Below are positions 3,540 through 9,835 of a DNA stretch of 21,121 bases, one piece after another. Where the stretch lies: the NCBI GenBank assembly GCA_964529405.1, contig CAZGWE010000017.1:1-21121 (forward strand), written 5' to 3'. Each line of letters begins with the position of its first letter. Position 1 is the first letter of the stretch. The position numbers and the translations under genes are program-made. The notes beneath the pieces were generated by a model. That model had not been told where the DNA came from. It saw only the letters and a list, made by a program, of their open reading frames with translations, and did not search any database. The stretch comes from CAZGWE01 sp964529405. GTDB taxonomy: Bacteria > Patescibacteriota > UBA1384 > XYA2-FULL-43-10 > 1-14-0-10-43-13.

Positions 3540-6497
3540 ATGGAAAAATATAATCCGCAAGAAATTGAGAATAAGTGGCAAAAAGTCTGGGAAGAAGAAA
3601 AGTACGGCCAGGCGAAAGACTTTGGTGATAAACCCAAGCACTACCATTTAGTTGAATTCCCCTATCCTTCCGGTGCCGGTTTGCATGTCGGGCACTGTAT
3701 GGGCTATGGCGCCTCTGATGCTTATTGCCGCATGAAAAGGATGCAGGGCTACAACGTCATGTACCCGATCGGTTGGGACGCTTTTGGTTTGCCAACAGAG
3801 AATTACGCTATTAGAACGGGGATTCATCCGTCAAAAGTGACAACCGAGAGTATTGTCACTTTTAAAAAACAAATTAAGTCTCTTGGTTATGCCTTTGACT
3901 GGGATCGAGAAATTAATACTACCGATCCTGACTACTATAGATGGACACAATGGATCTTTCTACAATTCTATAAACACGCTATTGTCGACGAAAAATTAAT
4001 TAAAGTTGAAGATGGCGACACAACGACCCCTCGACTTGCCTATCAGAAAGAGATGCCAATCAACTGGTGCCCTTCATGCAAAATCGGGCTCGCCAATGAA
4101 GAAGTAATTGCAGGTGCTTGTGAGAGATGCGGAACACAAACAGAAAAACGAATGCAAAAGCAGTGGCTGCTCCGCATTACGGCGTATGCAGATCGATTAA
4201 TTGATGGCTTAAACACAGTTGATTATCTGGATAAAATCAAAACTCAACAGGTAAACTGGATCGGACGAAGCGAGGGTGCGGAAATAGAATTTCGAATCAA
4301 GAGTCAAGAATCAACAATCAAGGTTTTCACTACTAGGGCAGATACTCTTTTTGGCGCTACGTTTATGGTTGTTGCACCAGAACATCCGGTGGTTGAGAAG
4401 TTAATGAATAGTATTACGAATTATGACGAAGTATTACAGTATGTGAATCAAGCCAAGAAAAAATCTGATTTAGAACGAACTGAACTGAACAAAGAAAAGA
4501 CCGGTGTTGAAATTAAGGGTATTAAAGCTATCAACCCTGTAAATAAAAAGGAAATTCCTATTTTTGTCGCCGACTATGTTCTCATATCTTATGGTACGGG
4601 TGCCGTAATGGCAGTACCGGCTCATGATGACCGTGACTGGGAGTTTGCTCGAAAATATAATCTTGAAATTGTGCAAGTAGTACAGCCAGTATTTGGCGAA
4701 AGCAACCGTCGTGGTGACGCAGAAGCAAGACAGACAATAACGGCTGCCGTTCGAAATAAAAAAGGTGAATTCTTAATGATCAAAAAGCCAAAGTTAAACT
4801 GGGTTAATCCTGTTATCGGGGGCATTGATGAAGGCGAAACACCGGAAGATGCAGCAGTGCGTGAAGTTTACGAAGAAACTGGTTATAAAGCTAAAGCAAT
4901 CGAAAAGATTGGTGGTACAATTGAGTCCCATTTTTACAACCCTGAGAAAAAAGTATGGCGAGCACGATATGATCAACCCGTGCTGTGCGAACTAGTTGAC
5001 GAAGAACCAGAAGAAGTTTCGGAAGAAGAAAGCGCTAATCGAGAAGTTGTCTGGCTTGATGCCAACACCACTCTTCGAGAAAATAATTATGAGAACAACG
5101 CCCTGCCTATCGAAATGGTTATTAAAGGCAATCACTCATACGCTGGATCAGGTGAAAGTATAAATTCTGATTTCTTAAATGGTTTAGAAACCGAACAAGC
5201 CAAGACTCAAATGGTTGAATGGTTGGAAACGAACAATTTTGGCAAGAAAGCAGTAAATTATAAACTGCGCGACTGGATTTTCTCTCGCCAGCACTATTGG
5301 GGCGAACCCATACCAATTGTTCATTGCCAAGAATGCGGGATTGTGCCGCTAGAAGAAAAAGATTTGCCACTAACTTTGCCGGATGTGGAAAATTATCAGC
5401 CAACAGATACCGGCGAGTCCCCTCTTGCCAAAATCACTGACTGGGTTAATACGACATGTCCAAGGTGCGGCAGGTTAGCCAAAAGAGAAACCGACACGAT
5501 GCCGAACTGGGCCGGATCATCCTGGTATTTCTTGGCGTACGCGATGCAAATAAAAAAAGAGTCCCAGACATCAAAACAACAAGAGAATCAAAACGTGTTC
5601 AAAGAGAAGAGAAGCAATCTAGATTACTGGCTTCCGGTGGATGTTTATAACGGCGGCATGGAACACACCACTCTCCACCTGCTGTATTCGCGTTTTTGGC
5701 ATAAATTTCTTTTTGACCTAGGGGTCGTGCCAGGTTTAGAGCCATATGCCAAAAGAATTGCTCACGGCATCATACTCGGCCCCGACGGCCAGAAGATGAG
5801 CAAGTCCAAGGGAAATGTTATCAATCCGGACGACATGGTCGCCAAGTTTGGCGCTGATACTTTGCGCGCTTACATCATGTTCATCGGACCCTATAACCAG
5901 GAGTCGGCTTGGAGTATGGCCGGAATCCAGGGTGTAAGCCGTTTCTTAAATCGGCTGTGGAATAATTTTGATAAAATAAAAGACAACAGTGATTCGACGG
6001 AGCTACTGGTCAAACTTAACCGGACTATCGTCGGCGTGACTGATGATTTGGAGAATTTTAGATTAAATACGGTTGTTTCCAAACTAATGGAGATGAATAA
6101 CGCCATTGAAAAAACCGGCTTGATTTCCCTTTCTTCATATCAAAAATATTTAAAACTGCTCTTTCCTGTTGCCCCGCATATCGCGGAGGAGTTATGGCAT
6201 AGGCTGGATGCTCGAATCAAGCCCGATGATAACAAGAAGAAGAAATTAATCGAAGAGGAAAAGTGGCCCGAGGCCGATCCAAATTATTTGATAACTGAAA
6301 AAATCGAGATAGTTGTTCAGATCAACGGCAAAGTACGCGATAAGATTGAGGTTGCTTCCGATATTAGCGATCAAGAGATGAAAGAAGCGGCGCTTGCTTC
6401 GAACAAAGTCAAAGAGATTGTCAACAATAAAGAAATTATCAAAACGATCGTTGTGCCAAAAAAACTGGTCAGCATCGTCCTTCGCGGACAAGGTTGA
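3540..6497 (+). CDS. leuS: Leucyl-tRNA synthetase with an inserted Nudix domain
   Basis: Class I synthetase that charges tRNA-Leu. The start is ATG 3540 (MEKYNPQEIENKW); an ATG 18 bases upstream adds residues foreign to the family. It has 985 residues, against about 800-860 usually. In order: HVGH (the HIGH motif) at 49-52; a zinc knuckle with Cys 177, 180, 194, 197; the editing-domain threonine motif TTRADTLFG at 264-272; GTGAVMAVPAHDDRD, whose Asp366 matches the conserved editing aspartate; then a foreign block at about 382-534; return of the LeuRS sequence at NFGKKAVNYKLRDWIFSRQ; a second zinc site (Cys 596, 599, 640, 643); KMSKS at 752-756; a C-terminal INGKVRDKIEV domain. The block holds a perfect Nudix box (427-449). 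The catalytic core is intact, so charging should be active. Arg codon CGA is concentrated in the middle of the gene. Confidence 0.97.
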   Translation: MEKYNPQEIENKWQKVWEEEKYGQAKDFGDKPKHYHLVEFPYPSGAGLHVGHCMGYGASDAYCRMKRMQGYNVMYPIGWDAFGLPTENYAIRTGIHPSKVTTESIVTFKKQIKSLGYAFDWDREINTTDPDYYRWTQWIFLQFYKHAIVDEKLIKVEDGDTTTPRLAYQKEMPINWCPSCKIGLANEEVIAGACERCGTQTEKRMQKQWLLRITAYADRLIDGLNTVDYLDKIKTQQVNWIGRSEGAEIEFRIKSQESTIKVFTTRADTLFGATFMVVAPEHPVVEKLMNSITNYDEVLQYVNQAKKKSDLERTELNKEKTGVEIKGIKAINPVNKKEIPIFVADYVLISYGTGAVMAVPAHDDRDWEFARKYNLEIVQVVQPVFGESNRRGDAEARQTITAAVRNKKGEFLMIKKPKLNWVNPVIGGIDEGETPEDAAVREVYEETGYKAKAIEKIGGTIESHFYNPEKKVWRARYDQPVLCELVDEEPEEVSEEESANREVVWLDANTTLRENNYENNALPIEMVIKGNHSYAGSGESINSDFLNGLETEQAKTQMVEWLETNNFGKKAVNYKLRDWIFSRQHYWGEPIPIVHCQECGIVPLEEKDLPLTLPDVENYQPTDTGESPLAKITDWVNTTCPRCGRLAKRETDTMPNWAGSSWYFLAYAMQIKKESQTSKQQENQNVFKEKRSNLDYWLPVDVYNGGMEHTTLHLLYSRFWHKFLFDLGVVPGLEPYAKRIAHGIILGPDGQKMSKSKGNVINPDDMVAKFGADTLRAYIMFIGPYNQESAWSMAGIQGVSRFLNRLWNNFDKIKDNSDSTELLVKLNRTIVGVTDDLENFRLNTVVSKLMEMNNAIEKTGLISLSSYQKYLKLLFPVAPHIAEELWHRLDARIKPDDNKKKKLIEEEKWPEADPNYLITEKIEIVVQINGKVRDKIEVASDISDQEMKEAALASNKVKEIVNNKEIIKTIVVPKKLVSIVLRGQG
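4683..5141 (+). other. Nudix hydrolase domain inserted in the LeuRS editing domain
   Basis: Protein-domain annotation inside leuS. The block begins after EIVQVV and ends before GSGESINSDFLNGL, where LeuRS homology resumes. Residues around RQTITAAVRNKKGEFLMIKK are a typical Nudix first strand pair. The box is G-x5-E-x7-REVYEETGY, matching GX5EX7REUXEEXGU at every fixed position, so the Mg-binding glutamates are present. EVVWLDANTTL resembles the usual late Nudix strand and helix. Nudix enzymes cleave nucleoside diphosphates linked to another moiety, including Ap4A, which synthetases make as a side product. A role in clearing such products is a hypothesis only. It is in frame with no stop, so it is a true domain fusion and not a separate gene. 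Confidence 0.92.
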
Positions 6498-6522
6498 TGT
6501 ATGCAGGGAATTATGTTATGCT
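6494..6522 (+). promoter_or_regulatory. Probable rpmF promoter
   Basis: TTGATG at 6494-6499 (overlapping the leuS stop) and TATGCT at 6517-6522 have a 17-base spacer, giving a start near 6529, about 30 bases before rpmF. Confidence 0.5.
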
Positions 6523-6559
6523 ATTTGAGTAATTCTTTAAAAAATGACGAGGAAGAGAT

Positions 6560-6736
6560 ATGGCCGAACCAAAAAAGAGAACAAACAATTCAAAGCAGGG
6601 TATGCGCCGCATGCACGACAAAGTCGCCGCGCCGGTTGTGGTTTATTGTGAAAAATGCCACGCGCCGAAAGAAAAGCACAGGGTTTGTTACAATTGCGGC
6701 AATTATAACGGCAAAAAGGTCTTAGAAGCCAAATAA
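6560..6736 (+). CDS. rpmF: 50S ribosomal protein L32
   Basis: A 58-residue zinc-type L32: MAEPKKRTNNSKQGMRRMHD at the N-terminus matches the family's basic KRxxSxxRRxxRR-type start, followed by VVVYCEKCHAPKEKHRVCYN with Cys30, Cys33, Cys43 and Cys46 as a zinc ribbon, then a GKKVLEAK tail. It is a structural protein of the large subunit near the peptidyl-transferase side. A GAGGAAGAG site precedes the ATG. It lies 62 bases after leuS and 45 bases before nusB; a promoter overlaps the leuS stop. The four Cys show that this is the zinc-dependent form. Length and motifs are normal. Confidence 0.93.
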   Translation: MAEPKKRTNNSKQGMRRMHDKVAAPVVVYCEKCHAPKEKHRVCYNCGNYNGKKVLEAK

Positions 6737-6781
6737 TACAACCGGACAGCAGGCTTAGCTGGCAAGCAAGGTAGTATCATT

Positions 6782-7186
6782 ATGAACCGTCACCTATCGA
6801 GATTAATTACAATGCAAACCATTTATGAATGGTGTTTTCGCGAGGGGTCAAACCTGGCCGAGATAACCGCCAGAAATATCGACGAGTACAAAAAAGACGC
6901 CGACGCCCAATTTATCGGTTCGTTAACAAAAGGGATTGCCGAAAACCTTTCGGAGCTCGATAATAAGATCAAACAGTCTGCACCGGAGTGGCCGCTTGAC
7001 CAGATTTCATTAATAGACAAATCAATTTTACGTCTGGCCGTTTACGAACTTCTAAATTTAAAGGAAACGCCGCCGAAAGTTGTCATCAACGAAGCAGTTG
7101 AATTAGCCAAGCAATTTGGCAGTGAAAATTCATCGAAATTTATAAACGGCGTGCTTGGGGCAATATTCGAAAAAAACAAGGCATAG
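6782..7186 (+). CDS. nusB: Transcription antitermination factor NusB
   Basis: NusB binds boxA RNA with S10 (NusE) and prevents early termination of rRNA transcripts. The all-helical family is recognised by the start MNRHLSRLITMQTIYEW, by ISLIDKSILRLAVYELL near residues 75-91, and by the C-terminal PPKVVINEAVELAKQFGSE and SSKFINGVLGAIF blocks that close the fold. Length (134) is normal for a short bacterial NusB. Only a weak AAGGTAG ribosome site is visible. It follows rpmF by 45 bases and precedes rnc by 103 bases; both NusB and RNase III act on rRNA transcripts, which fits the grouping. Confidence 0.95.
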   Translation: MNRHLSRLITMQTIYEWCFREGSNLAEITARNIDEYKKDADAQFIGSLTKGIAENLSELDNKIKQSAPEWPLDQISLIDKSILRLAVYELLNLKETPPKVVINEAVELAKQFGSENSSKFINGVLGAIFEKNKA

Positions 7187-7202
7187 AAACACGGGAACGA
7201 AT

Positions 7203-7269
7203 GGCAGATAGCAAATGGGCAGATAAATATTTGTTTATCTGATACCTGTTAAGATCCGCTATCCGTGCC
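7203..7269 (+). promoter_or_regulatory. Nested hairpins in the nusB-rnc spacer, candidate RNase III target
   Basis: Outer arms GGCA-GATAGC (7203-7212) pair with GCTATC-CG-TGCC (7258-7269) with a two-base bulge, enclosing an inner 8-bp stem CAGATAAA (7220-7227) with TTTATCTG (7234-7241). The structure ends about 20 bases before the rnc start. In several bacteria RNase III cleaves a hairpin in its own leader to limit its level; position makes that plausible here, but it is inference. Confidence 0.45.
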
Positions 7270-7289
7270 TGTATCAAGAGGAGTTTAGT

Positions 7290-7997
7290 ATGAGTACTTT
7301 AGAAGAATTGGAAGAAAAAATTGGGATACAATTTAAGGATAAATCACTCTTGGAAACCGTGTTTATTCACAGATCGTATCTCAATGAACACAAGAATACA
7401 AATCTTGAGCACAACGAAAGGCTTGAGTTTTTAGGCGATGCCGTGCTGGAGTTGGCAGTAACGCGTTTTCTTTATAATAACTACGACCGCCCCGAAGGGG
7501 AGTTGACAAACTGGCGCAGTGCCCTGGTTAAAGGAGAGTCGCTCTCCGAAGAGGCAAAAAAGCTTGGAATTAACAATTTAATCAAGACTTCTCGCGGCGA
7601 AGCCAAAAATGTCGGCAAGGCGCGCGATTTAATACTGGCGAACGCCTTTGAGGCGCTCATTGGCGCCATCTATTTAGACCAAGATTTCGAAGTGGCGGCT
7701 AGGTTTATTGAAAGTTATGTCTGCTACAAACTGCCCGTTATTTTAGAACAGGGATTGTACTATGATCCTAAAAGCCGTTTTCAGGAGCTGTCGCAGGAGC
7801 AGTTTGGCATTACGCCAACATACGAGGTTATGAGTGAATCCGGCCCCGACCACGCTAAAATATTTGTTGTTGGCGCATTTTTGGGCGAAAAAAAGGTCTC
7901 GGAGGGTAACGGTCCCTCAAAGCAACGCGCCCAAACCGAAGCTGCCCGGTCGGCTTTGGAAAAATGGGAGGAAATCAGGGACGCTAATTTGCGCTAA
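7290..7997 (+). CDS. rnc: Ribonuclease III
   Basis: RNase III cuts double-stranded RNA, including rRNA precursors and structured mRNAs. The nuclease domain (about 1-150) has the signature NERLEFLGDAVLEL at 42-55, with Glu46 and Asp50 in the metal-binding positions, and ILANAFEALIGAIYLD at 114-129, with Glu120 as the second catalytic Glu. A double-stranded-RNA-binding domain follows (about 158-225): SRFQELSQEQFG, then PTYEVMSESGPDHAKIFVV and GNGPSKQRAQTEAARSALE. Length (235) is standard. A GAGGAG ribosome site lies before the ATG. The gene converges with the carboxypeptidase gene; only 13 bases separate the two stops and no clear terminator is seen there. Confidence 0.97.
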   Translation: MSTLEELEEKIGIQFKDKSLLETVFIHRSYLNEHKNTNLEHNERLEFLGDAVLELAVTRFLYNNYDRPEGELTNWRSALVKGESLSEEAKKLGINNLIKTSRGEAKNVGKARDLILANAFEALIGAIYLDQDFEVAARFIESYVCYKLPVILEQGLYYDPKSRFQELSQEQFGITPTYEVMSESGPDHAKIFVVGAFLGEKKVSEGNGPSKQRAQTEAARSALEKWEEIRDANLR

Positions 7998-8010
7998 AAT
8001 TGTTGTTATT

Positions 8011-9084
8011 TTACTGCCAAACGGTATTCTGCCAGCCCCAATCGAGCAACTTCCTTGATTCGTCGGCAGAGGCAGGCGCCGTGTCGGCAAATGTATTAAT
8101 CACAACGCCAATAAGGGTGTGTCCATCGCGTTTGGCGGCCGAAACCAGAACGTGCCCCGCATTGGGCATATATCCGGTTTTAACCCCGATTGCCCCGGGA
8201 TATTTATATTCGCCAACTAAGCGGTTGGAGTTTTTTAGCGGGTGCCAGATAGAACCGTCAATATTCCTGATTGTTTCTTCGGAAGTTCTGACGATTTGGG
8301 CAAAGATATCATTTGCGAGAGCGTACTTTGTCGCCAGATAAAGGTCATAGGCCGAAGAATAACCCGTGGTGTCCAGGCCGGCAGGGTCATGGTACTCGGT
8401 ATCTTTCAAACCCAAGCTGTTGGCTTTAGTATTCATTGCATCAATAAATTTATTAATGTTTGATTTATCGCCGATTGCCGAATTAACCTCGTTCGCCGAA
8501 ACAGTCTCCTCTTCGTACTGATTGTTAACGGTGGATATTTCGCCGCCGGGACCGGTTGAGCTGGATTTAACCGAACCGGCGGAATCCAGCTCATTCATAT
8601 GCTCTGCCAGGGCATAGGCCGCCCCGTTGGCTGATTTAATTAGCAGGGTTTTTAATAAATTTAAGACCGTCAGCTTCTCCCCCACCCTGAAATTGGCGGT
8701 TGCTCCGGGTTGAGAAGCGGCTTTCGCTGAAACCGTGACAACGTCACCCAATTTATAGTTCTCAAGCACAACAATCGCTGTCATTATTTTAGTCGTCGAA
8801 GCAATCGCCACTCTCGAATGGGCCGCCTCTTTTGAGAGTATTTTGCCGGAATCGGAATCAACCAGAATATAGTTGCGGGCATAGATATCGGCTTTAGGCG
8901 CGCCAACTTTGACCTCCGGTCGGGAGGCGAGTTGCGGCAAGGCCGAATTATTAATCGAAGCTTCAACAATCCTGTCGCTATTATACTGGTTGCGAATAAC
9001 CGCCCGATCGAAATGGTTTGACTTTGCCGACAAACCCAGTGAGTTCAGGACAATAGATGCAATAATGAGAGATTTGATAATCAC
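8011..9084 (-). CDS. dacA: Serine-type D-alanyl-D-alanine carboxypeptidase (S11 family)
   Basis: Trims the terminal D-Ala of peptidoglycan pentapeptides outside the cytoplasmic membrane. The start is GTG at 9084 with GGAGG 10 bases upstream. Residues 1-20 are a short hydrophobic signal or anchor ending in GLSA. The three penicillin-binding motifs are S96-T-T-K99, S151-A-N153 and K302-T-G304, each in the usual setting (AIASTTKIMTA, LIKSANGAAYAL, GVKTGYMPNAGH). A polar insert rich in S, G and E (about 167-205) lies just after the SxN motif and is longer than in classic PBP5. There is no long C-terminal amphipathic anchor; the protein stops soon after the core. It is the last gene of the rbfA-to-dacA group, 17 bases after the pseudouridine synthase. 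The gene name denotes family membership only. Confidence 0.92.
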   Translation of the reverse strand: MIIKSLIIASIVLNSLGLSAKSNHFDRAVIRNQYNSDRIVEASINNSALPQLASRPEVKVGAPKADIYARNYILVDSDSGKILSKEAAHSRVAIASTTKIMTAIVVLENYKLGDVVTVSAKAASQPGATANFRVGEKLTVLNLLKTLLIKSANGAAYALAEHMNELDSAGSVKSSSTGPGGEISTVNNQYEEETVSANEVNSAIGDKSNINKFIDAMNTKANSLGLKDTEYHDPAGLDTTGYSSAYDLYLATKYALANDIFAQIVRTSEETIRNIDGSIWHPLKNSNRLVGEYKYPGAIGVKTGYMPNAGHVLVSAAKRDGHTLIGVVINTFADTAPASADESRKLLDWGWQNTVWQ

Positions 9085-9101
9085 TTATTTTTCGCCTCCA
9101 A

Positions 9102-9821
9102 TTAAAGTATATCCCCCTTTTTAATCAGCCTGTGTTCCCCCGGTTTTAGGTCTAAGTTAAACAAATTAAGCTTGCCAATCCTAACCCTGACAAGCTTCTC
9201 AACCCTTAGACCGATTTTAGCACACATCTTTCTGATTTGTCTATTGCGGCCGGTGTGGAGAATGACGTGGAAAATGACAAAATTCAAATTACCAACGTCA
9301 AATTTAAAAACTCCGTCAGCTTTCATAACATGGCCGTTAATCACCAACCCGTCTAAAAACTTTCTCTTGATTTCTTCGGCTTTGGATTTGGCGTTTGGCG
9401 TTTGGACTTTAGCATTTACAACATACTCTTTCTCGTGTTCAAAGCCGGGGTGGGTTAGCTTTTGGGTTAACTCTCCGTCATTTGTTAAGATAATTAGTCC
9501 CTCGGAGTCCGCGTCAAGCCGGCCAACGGGATAAACCCTCGGCTTCTCGGGCACCAGATCCAATACGGTTTGCCGGCCCAGCTCGTCGCTGGCAGTTGTT
9601 ACCGCGCCTTTTGGTTTATAGAGCGCATAGTAGATACGCTCCCCCGTTTTTTCAATAATTCGATCGTCAACAGTGACCATATCCCTGTTCGGATCAACCA
9701 ACGAACCTGGTATTGCGGTTTGACCGTTTATCTTAACGCGCCCGGCCAAAATCTGCTCATCGGCTTTGCGCCTTGAGCAGATGCCACTATCGGAGAAAAA
9801 TTTGTTTAACCTTATCAACAC
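9102..9821 (-). CDS. RsuA/RluB-type rRNA pseudouridine synthase
   Basis: Converts a uridine in rRNA to pseudouridine. An S4 RNA-binding domain occupies residues 1-60 (RLNKFFSDSGICSRRKADE). The synthase domain follows, with the catalytic Asp103 in YPVGRLDADSEGLIILTNDG and the late motif HTGRNRQIRKMCAKIG. The pattern fits RluB/RsuA more than RluA, but which uridine is modified cannot be told, so I give no symbol. The start is GTG 9821 (or the following TTG), with AGGGG about 12 bases upstream. Residues about 137-146 (VQTPNAKSKA) are encoded by a tandem CCAAACG-type microrepeat and look like a small expansion. It lies 14 bases after pheT. Confidence 0.92.
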   Translation of the reverse strand: MLIRLNKFFSDSGICSRRKADEQILAGRVKINGQTAIPGSLVDPNRDMVTVDDRIIEKTGERIYYALYKPKGAVTTASDELGRQTVLDLVPEKPRVYPVGRLDADSEGLIILTNDGELTQKLTHPGFEHEKEYVVNAKVQTPNAKSKAEEIKRKFLDGLVINGHVMKADGVFKFDVGNLNFVIFHVILHTGRNRQIRKMCAKIGLRVEKLVRVRIGKLNLFNLDLKPGEHRLIKKGDIL

Positions 9822-9835
9822 GGCGGTTGCTGCCC

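Noticed and set aside
3423..3647. Minus-strand ORFs over the leuS start
   Set aside because: They are antisense shadows of leuS and of its promoter region, with no conserved motif or ribosome site.
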